Numbered from the stretch's first letter, positions 10,351 through 24,000 are shown. The stretch is 64,000 nt of DNA from Gordionus sp. m RMFG-2023 (GCF_954871325.1 NC_088776.1:53462569-53526568); one strand, 5' to 3'. Notes: generated by a model not told the origin, from the sequence alone. Numbers and translations: made by a program.

Positions 10351-12854
10351 GATCAGTTCTACTATTAAAACATATAAAGAAATTTAAATGAAAGTTATAA
10401 TTCAAAGATATCTAAAAATAAAGTGCATTTCGCAAAAAATATCTCTATTGTCCGATTTAATAGTAAATATTAAGCAGATTTTTCATTTAGAGGGGAGACT
10501 TTTTCTTTTTAGTTATAAATTTTACAAATCTAGTAAATATTTTAAAAATAACTAATAGGGTTGGGTTGAAAATCATCTTTTTTTCTCAATTTGAAACGAT
10601 AATAAATATGTATTTAATTATATCTACTCATGCCTTATTAAAATATATATAAAATGTCCTCTTTTTTAATGAGCATGATAGCATTTGATATTGAATTTTA
10701 CATGTTTAATATACTAAACCTATGGTGTTGAGTATATATTCAAATCTGTATATAAAAAATACACAGATCCAATTCAGAATTTAGCCCGTAAATTCTGTTA
10801 ATATGGTATGATTTAAAAAATCGGGCCCTAAAAATAAAAAAACCTAGAAATTAGAAATTTAAATTATATAAATTAACCAGTTAAAAAATTTTAAAAATTA
10901 ATATTTACAGATAATATATATAATATGGCCTGGCCATGAAATAATGAATCAAAAAAAATTTAATCAAGTTGAAAAAATAATTATATTGAAAATATTGGGG
11001 CAGGTTTGAAAAGAAAAAAATCTTCAAATCTGAACTTGATTCAAAAATTCTGAATTTACAAATCTCTGATATAAACTTTAAAAAAAATAATGTATATCAT
11101 CAACTTTTAACTAAAAATTATTTTCTAGTTCAAGAGGGTAATAAAATTAATATTTTATGATACTCAACCTAATGGAAATCATGTGATTCATACACAAGAT
11201 TTTTGAAAATTTGAAATTTTAATTTTCACATCAATATAAATATCTCAATTCCCTATTAACACTACAATTAAGTTGATGTTTAGATATGAGTGAATCTTAT
11301 TTTAGGAATGTTCATTTTAACTCCTGTCTTTATTATACCTGATATAATTATAGGTTTTTTTTATTATTTCCATCTAACTTATTTTTCATATTTAGCTGTA
11401 GAATGTAAGTTATTTGATTAAACGATTATAGAAGATATTAAAAATATATCTTCATATTAAAATCTAACATTTATAAAAAAATATGCTTATATTCTTGTAA
11501 AGACTTCTCCCGTAAGCATAAATAGAGCATGTATTTTTTTAAATAATATTTTAAAATTTTTCTATAATATATTATTTTTTTTTAGTTTTGTTTTGTAAGA
11601 CAATTTAAATATAATATATCATTGACTATTTCTTGTAGTCATTATAATACTATCATTCATATTGGAAAAATGAATATTAATTTAACATTTATATAAAATA
11701 TAAATATTTATTTTTTTATAAAATTATATGATTCATTATATATATTTGTTAAAATACTATGCTTTAAAATATTTTATAATTATAAAGTATAATGGAGGTA
11801 AATTCCATAATATTTTTAATATATCTTTATATAAAAAAATAAAAATTTCATAAATAATAATGTTTTTTGAGATATTTTGGTTTTAAGTTTTTAACTTTAA
11901 TCAATCATGTTATTAAAATATAAAATTTTTTATAATAAACAACTTTCTTTCTTCCTCCCATTTTATTGAATCAAGTTTCATAAGAGTGGAGAAATCCCCA
12001 TAAGACTTGAGAGAGCTATTTTTTGAATAAAGTCAGTGTGTTAATCAAATGAGGCCAATTTTATTAAATCAATCCAATTTAAGAGTTATACATAATTTCC
12101 TTGGTTCGTTAATTTATTAATAATCAAAAGTAAATAGTCAAAACATAGGCACATAACATATAGAGACAAACATTTTATCTGCTATTTTAAATTCAATTAA
12201 GGCCTAGAAGAACTTTCAAAGTTTAAGGGAATTTAAGTTTAAGGATGCTTTCATTATAAGGGTTATTAAAAATTATTTATTTAAATAGTACATTGACCAA
12301 GGTAGTGGTTTCTTCTAAATTTAGAAATTCTCCAGAAAAATCTAATATGTATTTTTGGTTATAACATGAATATTGATGTAAAATTTCTTTTAATTAATAT
12401 CTATAATATATTTGTTAAATAATTTTAAAATTTTATTTTACATATACTAGTAGAAATCAAAAAAATATTTTCAATTATGTTATCAATACCATATTTAATT
12501 ATTTTTATGATGGATTATTAAGTTTTTGGTTTATTATTCATTGATTTGTAAACATTTATTTCATATATCATTTTGTATTTTTTTTTAAATATCTGGCATC
12601 TATCATAATTATAATAATTACAATATATCTATAGTGTCAAATTTGTTATATATAGCAGATTTATTCATATTTACATCACCATGAAAAACATTTGTAACAT
12701 TTTTATATAATTTACAAAAAAACAGCATCTTCATATTGTGTTTTGTGACTTACTTTAGATAAACTAGTAGCTAATGGTTGTTCTCATAAATATCAATTTT
12801 TATTGTTAAAAATAAATTTCTGCTTTGCATTTAATTAAAGTTTAATTTTAATAA
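10351..12854. other. AT-rich stretch, no confident gene
   Basis: Intron-like DNA. About 10620-10780 weakly matches the downstream flank of the micro-exon modules (GTTGAGTATATATTCAAATCTGTAT). At 12202-12220 a sequence reading CTAGAAGAACTTTCA after TTAAG resembles a decayed EEVP-type micro-exon, but its donor is not convincing. Confidence 0.45.
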
Positions 12855-13217
12855 ATATCTCTCAAACTTAGGGATTATACAATTCCTTCGGATCATAATT
12901 TACAAAAAGGCCCTTTAGGTCCTCACATATTTAGCTTAGACATACATAACCTAGTTACTTCTTTAAAAATTTTTTTTAACTTAGGAACATCTGCGGATTA
13001 TCAAAAAATATTCAGCGATAGATTATACAGAGTTGAATTCTATAAACATAGGTCTACTCTAAATAAAACTAAATCCCAAATAAGCCATTTGAATACAAAG
13101 GCCCAGGGGTTTAAAATAATTAAAGAAAGTGAAATTAATTTTATTGGTTTATCTGCATTTGCGTCTAAAAACCATAAGATGGTCTTTAGTCATCTGTTTT
13201 TGCTCAATACTCAATAG
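12855..13217 (+). CDS. 120-codon open frame without ATG start, unknown
   Basis: This frame is open for 120 codons and ends at TAG. There is no usable ATG at its beginning, so if real it is an exon or a truncated coding relic. In DNA this AT-rich, random frames hit a stop about every ten codons, so the length is unusual. Recognisable stretches include DYTIPSDHNLQKG, FSDRLYRVEFYKHRS and LSAFASKNHKMVFSHL. A phase-1 acceptor, TTTTAACTTAG, lies within it at 12984, so the true exon may be about 12985-13217 (77 codons). I recognise no domain. It could be a terminal exon of a spliced gene or a relic of an unfamiliar transposon. Confidence 0.5.
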   Translation: MSLKLRDYTIPSDHNLQKGPLGPHIFSLDIHNLVTSLKIFFNLGTSADYQKIFSDRLYRVEFYKHRSTLNKTKSQISHLNTKAQGFKIIKESEINFIGLSAFASKNHKMVFSHLFLLNTQ

Positions 13218-15528
13218 CTTGATATCGAGGTTTAATTCAGCAATAGTATTTAAATAATCTGATATGTAAAAAATTTTAATAAAATATTATTATACCATTG
13301 AGAAATAAAAATCAAGTGAAAATTAAAAATAAATAAGAAAAATAATTATCAAAAATGAAAAATAAAGATTAAGAATGACTTAAAGAGATTTAAAAGGTTA
13401 GAAATGTATGATTGGTTTGTTATGTGTGATTGAAAAAGGAAAGAATTGTTAAAAAAATGGAGTAGAGAAATGAAGAAAATAATAGAAAAATTATAAATTA
13501 TTTTTATAAAGACAATTGAATTATTAAAAATGAGAAAAAAATAAATTAAGAAAAGATAGTAAGAAAAATAAAGAAGAAATCGCAAAAAGTTATTGCTGAA
13601 AAGTGTAGGTAGGCAGGGAGTTTAGGATAAGATAACAAAAAATAAAACGAAATATTCAAACAAAATTTATTTTTTAATTCATTTTGAATGCAACTATGTA
13701 TCTAAAAAATTAGATCTCTATATATACTTTTTTGAATTCAATTTAGTGATACAATCAATAAAACTATTTGTTATATTATAGGAATTAATAAATTAAAATA
13801 TTATATATTTTGGTTATTAAATAGTAATATGTTTAAATTTTATGTAACGCGCATTCATTTAATTAATAATTTTTATTTTAGTTTTACTTTTTGTTTTATA
13901 ACTTAACCTATTAATTATATAAACAATAAAAAAGTAATAAAGTGATTTAGAACAATTTTTTATTAGTTCCAAGCTCTCTTCTTCACTATTAATATTCTGT
14001 GAAGTGAAAGAAATGATATAATAGTGAGATATAAATTAAGTTAATATAATATAAAATATGTTTGTATTGAGTTAAATATTTAATATGTTAATATCGAACA
14101 CGAATGAATTAAACAAACAACAATTTATGCTACACAACACCTAGTATAAATAAAATAATTATATATTTAAATCTATATTTAACAGTTACAAATAAAATAA
14201 GAAGGAATAATAAAATTAAATAAAAATTTAAGAAAAAATAACAATTTTTGCTTTTTCGAATGGCAATCTTCTTTTTTTGATTGACATATATCCTTTCCTT
14301 TTGGGAATTTTCCTTATTAGATTGACACTTTTCCTTTTATGATTGAACCTTTTCCTTTTTTGATAGGACCTTTTCCTTTTATAATTGTAACTTTTCGTTT
14401 TTTGATTGAAACATTTTCTTTTTTGAAATCCTGTAAAAATAAAATAACTAATTTTTGATTTGATAATTAAAATATATTTAATAACTTATAATAAAAAGAT
14501 ATATTTGCAAAACATTGCCAATTTTGATTAATTTAAATTTACTGCAAAAAAAATCATAACCTTAATATTGTTTATAATAAAATATATTATTACAAAATAA
14601 TCACTTATTAAAATTGTTATAATACAAGAATAAAATATTTCTATTATATAGCATATTAAGAAATTATCCTTTAAAATTAAAATATTATTACTTGCACACA
14701 AAATAATTCTCAATATTTTACTTTCAATTCAAAATAATCAAATTATTTTCTATTACACATATTTATAAATTATCAATTAAATTAAAATAAAATATTATTA
14801 CCAAAATAATTCACTTTCAAAATAATCAATATATATTATATAGCATATTAATAAATATTTACATATTAAAATATTATCTACACTAGAAAATATTTATGAT
14901 ATTTTACTCTCTAAATAAAGTAGAAGTATATGGAGGAAATTGAAAGAAAAATGCGAAGATAAAAAAATAATTCCAAGAAAATAAGTTAATAAAATTTAAA
15001 AAAATTTATATTTTTAAAATTTTTTTATATTAATATTATTTAAAAAATTTTTTTGACACCTATAACCCTTGGACTAAACATAAAGGTCCTATTCCGATTC
15101 ACATCTCTGGTATTTTTTGTTTTAAAATTGGGAGTTCAATTTTTTTATAAGAAGATAAAGTCTGATTTATATAATTTGTATTATTGCTAAAAATAGAAGT
15201 AATTTATAATTTAAAGTTTAAAAAATAAAGTTAATTTTTTGGATATTTGAATCAAAAAGAAAGAAAGAAACAAAATATATGTTAAAATAATTTAATACCT
15301 CTAATTCAATGTTGTTTAGATCAATGATTTTGGACGAAGTATTAAACAAAAATTATCTAATTCTTGGATATAAGTGGATAAATTAGGCTTGATTAGCTGC
15401 AAAATTATACAAAAAATAAAACTTTTTAACATTCTTTTTAAAGTAAAAAATAATATCATTTTTTTTTCAATATTTATTAAATTTTACTTATTTTTCGTTT
15501 AAAGATTGTTGGTTGTAAACATTTTTAG
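13218..15528. other. AT-rich stretch, no gene
   Basis: Low-complexity purine- and AT-rich sequence apart from the pyrimidine-rich repeat at 14260-14430. Small ORFs here consist of AT-biased hydrophobic residues and look like composition artefacts. Confidence 0.55.
14260..14430 (+). repeat. CCTTTTNNTGATTGAAAC tandem repeat
   Basis: About six degenerate units of 22-28 bp built on TTTTCCTTTTTTGATTGA. The same motif recurs in fewer units at 36860-36970. Confidence 0.7.
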
Positions 15529-15546
15529 GGAGAGGTGCTTGTGTCG
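15529..15546 (+). CDS. Possible 18-nt micro-exon (RGACV)
   Basis: Acceptor AACATTTTTAG and donor GTATTAAT enclose 18 nt that are less AT-rich than their surroundings and read RGACV in the phase-1 frame used by the other micro-exons. There is no paralogue and no neighbour to join it to, so it is weak. Confidence 0.22.
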
Positions 15547-16399
15547 GTATTAATATTTTATTAGTTTAAAATGTCTTTTAATAAATGAATTTTTGATGAG
15601 AATTCCCTCACTCCCCCTTAAGCTAAGCCTTTGTCATTCTCTAAGAATTACTTATTTATTTTTATAACAAATAATATTTTATATTATTTAAAAATATATT
15701 AAGAAATTTTTTTATCTTTATATTTTAAAATATAATAGATTTGAATTCATTATATATTTTTTAAAGATTTTATTTAAAAATAAATTATATATAAAATTAT
15801 TTACAATTAAAAAAAAATTTATGATGAATATTATATTTGAACTTGATTACGCGAAGAGTTTCTATATGATTTAAGGACACATGGAGATATGGAGTAGAAA
15901 ATTGACACTGCACGAGTAAATAGTTTAAAAATACAAACATATTTTAATCGTAATTACATTTTTATCAAGTCTCCTATAATGAGAGAAACCGATTTTATAT
16001 AATTTAATTATACCATTTTTTAGCCTTCTAAATATAAAAAACATATATTTCCAGCAACTTCTTTATCAAGATACTACTACTTATAAAACTAACTAACCCG
16101 TTGGCATGCTTGTAACATATATATAATTTAAATCCCGATAAAAACATCAGAAAAACCCCCAGAAAAAATATCTTGAACTCCCAGAAATTTTTCTTTATGT
16201 TTATCAAATTTACTAAAGTCCTAATTATAAAGGCATCGTATTATTTACATTTTAATAAATACACTCATCTTTATAAGGTATAGACAAATTATATTTTTCA
16301 AAACCAGAATAAGACTCATTTTAAGTGACTGCTTAGACATCAAGTTTTTATACATAGCTTGGCATCAAGCAACACTTCCCTCCAAACATGAGGGTCTTT

Positions 16400-17240
16400 A
16401 AGATCCTCACTCTCGATTTTAATTTTTGCCATCATTGCTAGCCACCTACAAGCATGTAGATTAATTACCACATCTGTCAGTCCACCACCTTTTTGAATAC
16501 AGCTAGGACGGAGTGGTCAAAATCCATCATAACCACAACCATATTTTTGATCTCTGTAAATCAGAAGGATTGAGATCTACCACGGGAAAAACTCAGTTGA
16601 TTACTTTATTTTGAGTCTTTCACCTTTGGCTAGATCCACATTCATCAAACTTATCAAGGATCGGGGATATAAATTTTTAGATGTTATTCCATCTAGTAAT
16701 CACAAACTTGATTTGGACTGCCGCGAATTCAGCTATGTTCTATGTAACAGGTTATATTTTCCTTTCTCATTACTGTATAAATGCAGCAAATGTTATAATG
16801 ATGATGACAATTATGGCGCTGCACCCTTTACATTCCAATCGTAATCCCGATAGGCAAACCCGACACTCGAGATGCAATCAAATCATATCTCTTTCACTTA
16901 GGTCAGCTGGTTTACCTACCTCATTGGAGCCTTCTGTTCTTTTTTCCGATGGTAGTGCAGATGGAATAACACTAATTCCATGGTCACATTAAAAGTTTAT
17001 AATATGGGATTTTTCTTGTCTGTAAACGAACTCCCATTCTAATTTTAACAAAAACGATCTAAATAGAACGCAAAATTTTAAGATGGCTAAAAACATTGCT
17101 AATTCTTCTAATGTAACAATCATTTGCTCCACTTTATGATGATTTGGCTAGAAAAGAATTAAAGATGTCGTCGGCATAATCAGGAAAATTTCCGAAGAGC
17201 CTAGTGAAAGCTTTTATTTAAGGCAGAGGATCGCAGGCCA
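16400..17240 (+). pseudogene. Relic of a retrotransposon polyprotein C-terminal domain
   Basis: Several + frames, broken by shifts, read like the C-terminal domain found in large RT-associated polyproteins of many invertebrates. Seen here are FLDVIPSSNHKLD (16670-16710) before a cysteine motif KCSKC (16785-16800), then SLRSAGLPTSLEPSVLFSDG and DGITLIPWSH (16895-16990), then YLRQRIA-like sequence (17215-17240). The family normally has a LEPxGLxRxDGxRPDGxTLxPW core, which this matches with degeneration. Assignment to a particular retrotransposon clade is uncertain. A second fragment of the same domain lies at 40935-41110. Confidence 0.6.
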
Positions 17241-17495
17241 TTCCTAAGCCTAATTATGTTTGTTTTATTTCCTATCTTTCCTGATGATTAGGGCTTATTT
17301 TTGAATAAACTGGTTTATGTAACTATAATATTTTCTTAACAGTATTATATTCGCTTTTATTTATTTTGTATTTTCTATTAATTTATTATTTGTGTTCGAT
17401 ATTGCAATTTTGTTATCATAATTTGTTCTAACCATTATATTCTTATAATAAGGTGATTATATTTATATTCATACATTTTATAAAGTATAAATGTT

Positions 17496-17700
17496 GCCGG
17501 GGCGGCCCAGTGGTGTAACCGAAAGTTTTAGATTCAATCCTGGTAAGGAACTAAAAATTTTGGGTTTTTCTACGATGACGGATGTGTATAGATATATGAT
17601 ATGATAAATTTCTGAGTTGAGAAATGCCACCTCGGTCACCGGCAGTCTTTGACAGCCGGGTAAACCAAATAAGACAGCCAGCTTAACTCGTGGGTCATTA
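17496..17700 (+). mobile_element. tRNA-derived SINE
   Basis: The head has an A box (CGGCCCAGTGG, about 17503-17513) and a B box (AGATTCAATCC, about 17529-17539) spaced about as in a tRNA gene. It is followed by a non-tRNA body with GAGAAATGCCACCTCGGTCA. No poly(A) tail is obvious. The element runs directly into the minisatellite at 17740. Confidence 0.65.
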
Positions 17701-17739
17701 AAGGATGATAACGATTTCATGGCCAGCACCAGTTACCAA

Positions 17740-17960
17740 GCTACAATGGACTTGATAACAATACTCAGGTGGGAGATCCATCGGGTTGATACTCCGGTGG
17801 GAGAAATGGAATCGATAAGAATACTCCGGTGGTATATCTGCCGATTTAATACTTCGGTAGGATATCTGTCGATATTGATATTTCGGCATGAGATCAAGAT
17901 ACTTTGGCATTGATAGCGATACTACGGTGAGAGATCCAAATGGAATCGATCAGAAATATA
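17740..17960 (+). repeat. Minisatellite with GATACTCCGGTGGGAGA units
   Basis: Six or seven degenerate units of about 25-37 bp containing GATACTCCGGTGGGAGA-type cores, much more GC-rich than the flanks. ORFs crossing it on both strands are a product of the repeat. Confidence 0.75.
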
Positions 17961-20286
17961 AATTAGATAAAGATAGATAACATGAGTAATAAAGTGGAGA
18001 GAGATATTGAAGGAGCTTACCACCAGAAAAAGGGAAAGCTAAAAAGAAAAAAAATTTATAAAAAATCATAATATGTAAACCAAAAAAATATTATATAAAT
18101 ATACTTTATTAATAAGCTAATTTTTTTAATGGCCTATATCATTGAAGGTTACTAATATATCCTAAAATATGCCTAAACAAATTAAAATGGTGTTCAAAGT
18201 ATTATTGGGAAAAAAAACCCCGTAAAATTACCTTTGTAATTCTTATTTTGTGAAAAGTATTTGATATAATATAATAAATACAATATCCATCCACAATTAC
18301 GATATTAAGTAAACTAAATTTACTAAATTTTATAAGATACATTTATTTTATTGGTAAATCATCATTATTTATATAGAAATTTAATTTCTAATAATTAAAT
18401 AGATTGACATCGAATAATGAAAGAAATTGCTCTTATAAAATCTGAAGGCTTCGCACCTCATCTTGAAAAATATTACATAAATAGGAGAAGGAAATAAGAA
18501 AGAGTAAGTCTAGGGAAGGCACTTGAGAAGAGACTGCTGTTAAAGTGAATGATTTTTTTATTTTTAGAGAGTTTTAAATATGACAGATATTTTAAATAAA
18601 ATTATAAAAAAAAATATTAAATCACTAAATTTACAAAAATCTATCGAAGAAATAGAATTTTGAACATTAATAAATGTATAATTAATATTTAATATGTTTA
18701 ATGTAAAATATTTTATATATTTTATCCGAAAATTTATAATTTTTAATTATATGTAAATAGTTGTCTACAGAGTGCAAAGACCGAATAAATAATAAAATGT
18801 TATATATGAAATTTAAAATATAAATAAAATTTTTTCTAATTTTTTTTACATGTTAGCGTCAATATGTTTTACAAGCAATGTATTATTTTTTTCTAGTCTA
18901 AATCGTTTTTAGCTAGTCTTTTTAAATTTATAATGTTGATTTTACCAGAAATGTATTCCAGCATGTTTAGAATACCTATCTCATGAATTCTAGATAATTT
19001 TACCAATAACTTTAAATCATTTATAATTTATATATTCTGAAGATATAGTCATTTCTAATTAAACTGGTGCTATTGTTTAGAATAGTTATATTTTATTTTA
19101 TAAATTTTGTGTTTTGGATAAAATATCGTTGATAACATGCTTCCCTTGTTCAAAATCGCAAAATATGTCGAAAGATGGTTTTGCTAAATCAAATTAAAGA
19201 TTGCCTGATTAATTAGTGAAGTATAATTTAAGTTATTGTCTTGTTTTTTATCATTATTATCAATATAAACTTATTTAATTTCAAAATGATTTGATGGCTT
19301 AAAAGCCATTTTATATTCATAATTAAAATTAAAATATTTTCCAAATCATTTATTCAATCCAATTTCTTAGCAAATTATAGGGGAAAATGTAAATAGATTT
19401 GATGTATATCATGTATATCTACTTTATATAACTCTTCACAATAATAATAATTTTGGCTCCGCACATTATCAATAGCTGTTGCTAATGGATACATTACTTA
19501 AGTATCAAGATATTCTATGTCAATATCTTTATTTTATATTAATTTTTCACGCAGTTTTGTAAGATAAGATCTTAATTTTAATAAAAACACAACACTAACG
19601 TAAAGAGAATTTTTTAATAGTCTAGGATGTAAATTAAATATATGACATTAATTATATAAAATTTAATATATCATCAAATAACGAACAGATTTTCATTTAA
19701 AAGAGATATATAAGTACAGATGCAAGATACTTTTCAAAATGCATAAAATTTATCTTGTATTTAAGATGGATACTAGTTGCTATATGCCTAACCTTGTTAC
19801 GAACATACTTAATATTTACAATTGTACGGAATCAACCAAGGAATAGAAAATAATACTTTAATTTTTCATATTGCATTATTATTCAAATAAGAGTTATGAA
19901 GTATTACGACACATATAGATGATAATCAGAAATTTTATTAGTGATACTTAAATAAATTTAGATATATTGTTTTCGTGATACATTTGCATAAAAATCACCA
20001 AAAATAAAAATTTGGAAATATTTAAAAAAATATGTTAATTTATCCGAATTATTTTTCAAACAACATTTTATTATTTTTTTCAATATTTTTAATTCCATAT
20101 TTTAAATTTTATTATGTTGTATTTGGTTATAGAGGAACGATATGAAGTAAGTTTCAGCAGGGCTATAATATGATTCCTGACGGAACTAATACTTTAAACC
20201 AATGTCTTGAATGAGGTTAGGATAAACTCAAAATGTGAGGCATTTATGGATAGACTAGTTAATTTTTATATGATGACCCTAGGAAG
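17961..20286. other. AT-rich stretch, no confident gene
   Basis: A short ATG frame at 18418-18498 (MKEIALIKSEGF...) looks less AT-biased than average but is only 26 codons. Near 20124-20157 a frame ends at a consensus donor GAA|GTAAGTTT. Neither can be placed in a gene model. About 18890-19060 is a diverged repeat that recurs near 46480 and, inverted, near 48070. Confidence 0.4.
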
Positions 20287-20508
20287 TAGTGTTGTTAAAC
20301 GGCTCATTTTGAGCCGATTTTTTAAAACGGCGAACTCAATATTTTAGCCAGAAAAATATTGCCTAAGTCTCGAGATTTCGATAATATATGCTTGGACCTT
20401 TGTTCCTTCTGTGAGCAAAATCTTGAGGCTTGCGTAATATTTTTCTGGACGAAATATTGAGTTAGCCGTTTTTAAAAATCGGCTCAAAACGAGCCATTTA
20501 ACAACATA
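20287..20508. mobile_element. hAT-type hairpin MITE, copy 2
   Basis: Inverted arms of roughly 75 bp begin TAGTGTTGTTAAACGGCTC and end in the complementary sequence; the whole element can fold into a hairpin. The flanking octamers are ctaggaag (20279-20286) and ctaggagg (20509-20516), 7 of 8 identical. No coding capacity. Confidence 0.8.
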
Positions 20509-20970
20509 CTAGGAGGACTAAGAGGTCAATAGCATCCATAGACTTGTTTAATAGGAACTCCAAACATCCCTTTGCTACGATTCCTTCCGCAAATGATGTT
20601 TATTAAGTCTTTTAACTAATTCATATTTGGTAGGTCTACAATAAACGAATACGTATGAATCGAATAATTTACTATATGCGGGCATAATAAAATTTGCATA
20701 TTTGTAATTGATTCGAATTATTTCAAATAATTCGTTTTTTTGATATCAAAGTATCAAATATTTCACGTTTAATTTTTAAACAGAAAAAAATTATTAATTT
20801 AAACATGTGATCAATTTGCTTTGCCCCACTCTTTTTTTATCTCTGCATATAGACGTTTAAAGTACAATTATCGGACTGCTATGCATAAAAGTATGTGCGA
20901 CGTGTCCACAAACCTTTATAGGATTCCTCATTCTTAATTTTTTGACAAACTATATTCTTTTAGATGGTAA

Positions 20971-21090
20971 CCCTGAATTCACATTTAGCGCGAATACGCG
21001 TTGAAGTAAACAAAATTGATATAAATATTATAATTTTAAATACATTTTTGTATATTTAGCCGCGAATTCGCGCTAATTGTGAATTCAGTG
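20971..21090. mobile_element. Small palindromic MITE (GAATTCACATTTAGCGCG)
   Basis: Arms of about 30 bp, CCCTGAATTCACATTTAGCG and its near-complement GCGCTAATTGTGAATTCAG, enclose a short AT core. A degenerate relative is at about 51918-52012. No clear target duplication. Confidence 0.6.
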
Positions 21091-24000
21091 TATTGAGAAA
21101 TACCTAGTAATTCTGTTGAATCTTTAACCTTAGAGGTATTAATATTATAAACTACTTATTACGTAAATTCATATCAATTTAATGACAAGCTAGTTTTTAA
21201 GAAAAAGAGTTAAATCGTTCGTTATACATACTTTTACTTTAAAATTTTTTTTAAAAATGAGTTCATAAATAAATCAAAATTATTAAAAGATTTTATCAAC
21301 TTTTATTTAAATTTGAAAGCATTTTATTAAAGTTTATAATAGGAAAGAAGTGATTAATTTATCCTTTTCTTAAAAAGGAAATGATAAAACTTGTTCAGTT
21401 TTTAAACCTTCAAAATTTTACTTTAGTTGAAAATTTGATGAAATAAAATTTCAATTCCCATTTTTAATTAAACGATTAACTTATAATAGCCTTGAGTTTA
21501 GAACTAATTAATACATTAAGTTGTCAGCAATATTTTTTTATAAAAATCAAAAAATTCATACCATTATAATTTGTATTAGAAGGACTATTTTTGAAGAAAT
21601 ATTTTTGAAGGATTCTTTTTACCTAATAATTTTGAAAATTTATTGATTAAAATTCACTTGCTTTAAAATAATAAATCTAATTCGCAATTAATTATAATTA
21701 AAAAATTAAAACTATTTATATAGTTATCTAACTTTTAAATATCAAACTTTATATTTATATATGAGAATTAAATGGTTATAAGAAATTTTTTTTTTAATAT
21801 TGAGGGCTTAACTTTTTCAAAAGGAAGGTAAGAATTTATAAAAAAAACTCTCACCTAGTTAAAGATATCTTGATATTTTAAATAAATTTCGTTATAATAA
21901 CATTCAATTTATACTTTTGGGATTAAAGTAAAGAAGCTGCAATGATTAATAAATAATAATCATTTTTATAACTATACACAAATACTTTAAAATGACATTA
22001 TAATTTTTTCAGTATTGTGAGATATATTGATTCAATATATAAGATATTTATTTTTAATTAGATATGATAGGATACCTTAACCCACTAAGTTATTGACACG
22101 AAATGCTTCTCTCCAAACTCTAACCCCATATAACATTAAAATTTTAAAATTTCCTATCGATTTAAAATATTTTACCTTTGTTTCATGCCCTCCCCTCTTT
22201 TCTTTAAATGATAAACGAACCCCATAAAAGTCGACTCATTTTAAAATAACTGTAATCTTTTTTTACTTCCTAATATAGCTTTTATAAATATGCATTTAGG
22301 ACAAATGTATTTTAAAACAATTAGCTATTAAAAATATCATATAAAAAAAATTCTTGTGTTTGCATGACAGAATTTTTTATTAAGTCTTAATTAACATCAT
22401 TTATTCTGTCTAGATAATATTTTAAAATTAATAAAATTTAGAGTTAATGGTGCTTTTAAAACCACACAAGTCAACTAATTTAATTAATTTTTTTTGTCAT
22501 TATTACATTATATTCATTGGTAAGGCCACAGTTTTAGATGTGAGTTTTATTTTTTGTTACTTTTTCAACTCTAAATAAATTTATATCATTTTTGTATTTT
22601 AAAATCAATTTGCAAGAATTATATTTTAATTTGTGTAAAAAATATATAATAGTTGTCCTACAAATTTCAAATAATTTTATAATAAACTATTGAATAGATA
22701 ATAATTTATATTAATTTTTCTACAATTTTCTTAAATTTTAGTAATTATGAAAAATCCCATGACTCTGTGTTTGCGACAAAATGGATATGTTCCCTCTTCG
22801 ATAATTTACCTGTTTTTGTAATATCATTTTAACCTCTCCCTCACTTTCCTCTTTTATAAATTATTTATTATTGTCACTATAAATCATATTTTTAATAGAA
22901 AAATAAGGGAAAGATAAAATTTATTTAAAATATTTGTGACTCAAAATTATTTTTTAAAAAAATGTAAAACGGTCAAGGGCTTTAAAAACCGAAAACCGGC
23001 CAATAAAATTTAGTGTGAAAAAGGCAACCTAATAATTCTTCTCTCCCCCTACCGCTCATTTAGCAAAATGTTGACTTTCCTACGAGCCTAATAATGCAAC
23101 ATCGTAGTTGAGCCCGCACCTTTAGTGCTCTTCATAATAAAAATTTGTATTCATCACCAAATTTGAAATTTCATTAAAATAAAATCTGGAAGAAGTCTAA
23201 TTGCAGAAATTTTCTTTAGATTTATAAATAAAGCCTTAAATTTTTTCAATCTTAATTTAATTCAATTTAATTCATTTTATTTAATTATTGCTTATCAGAT
23301 ATTATCAATATATTTAAATTAATATCCTTTAAAGCCTCTAGTAATGTAACAAATTTTTTAAAAACGATTAATTTTATATTTAGACCTTCATTTTTTTATT
23401 GATAGACCAATAAACCTAAATTGGAATAAGGTTGTGCCATTGTTTCTATAAAATATTTATTAACTATTTAAAATAGTCTACACATTGAAGTTATAAGAAG
23501 TTTTATTTATTCAGATTAGTTTTATATTATTGAATTTATTCAGGCTTGAATAAAAGTATCCCAAACTTCCCAAGTCTCCAAAAATAATTGTGTTAAATGA
23601 TAATAAATTTAAGGAGAGAATTAAAATTTTGTTGTCTAAATTTTAGATAGGTCATTAAAAAAATTCAAAATGGAAGAGATTTTACAGCATTGCGCAAAAT
23701 CAACTAATTAAAATTTGAAATAATAAAATCAAATAAATTCCTATATCTTGTAATAATGTTTAAAATTGTAAAAAATAGTAAATTAATTGAATTGGTAGCA
23801 GAAGGGGGGGGGGGGTGTTAGTTAAAATGGTATGTTTTCTCTTCTAAAAATCAAAATTAATCATAATTAAAAATATTTGGTTTTGAAGGTCTTTAAAAGT
23901 ATAAAACAACCTTCTTACATATTTTTTTTTAAATTTATTTTTAAAATTGAAATTAAGATACAGCATTTTCTTTTATTTTTTAATACTTATTAAAGAAATA

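Noticed and set aside
13075-13110. CCATTTGAATACAAAGGCCCAG as a decayed IEGLAP-type micro-exon
   Set aside because: No GT donor, and the stretch is inside the long open frame 12855-13217, which explains its composition.
17478-17913. Three ORFs over the SINE and minisatellite
   Set aside because: The frames are sustained by repeat units, not by coding selection.
20520-20690. 36-codon - strand frame MPAYSKLFDSYVFVYCRPTK...
   Set aside because: Protein-like but short, with no splice context that fits; not enough to annotate.
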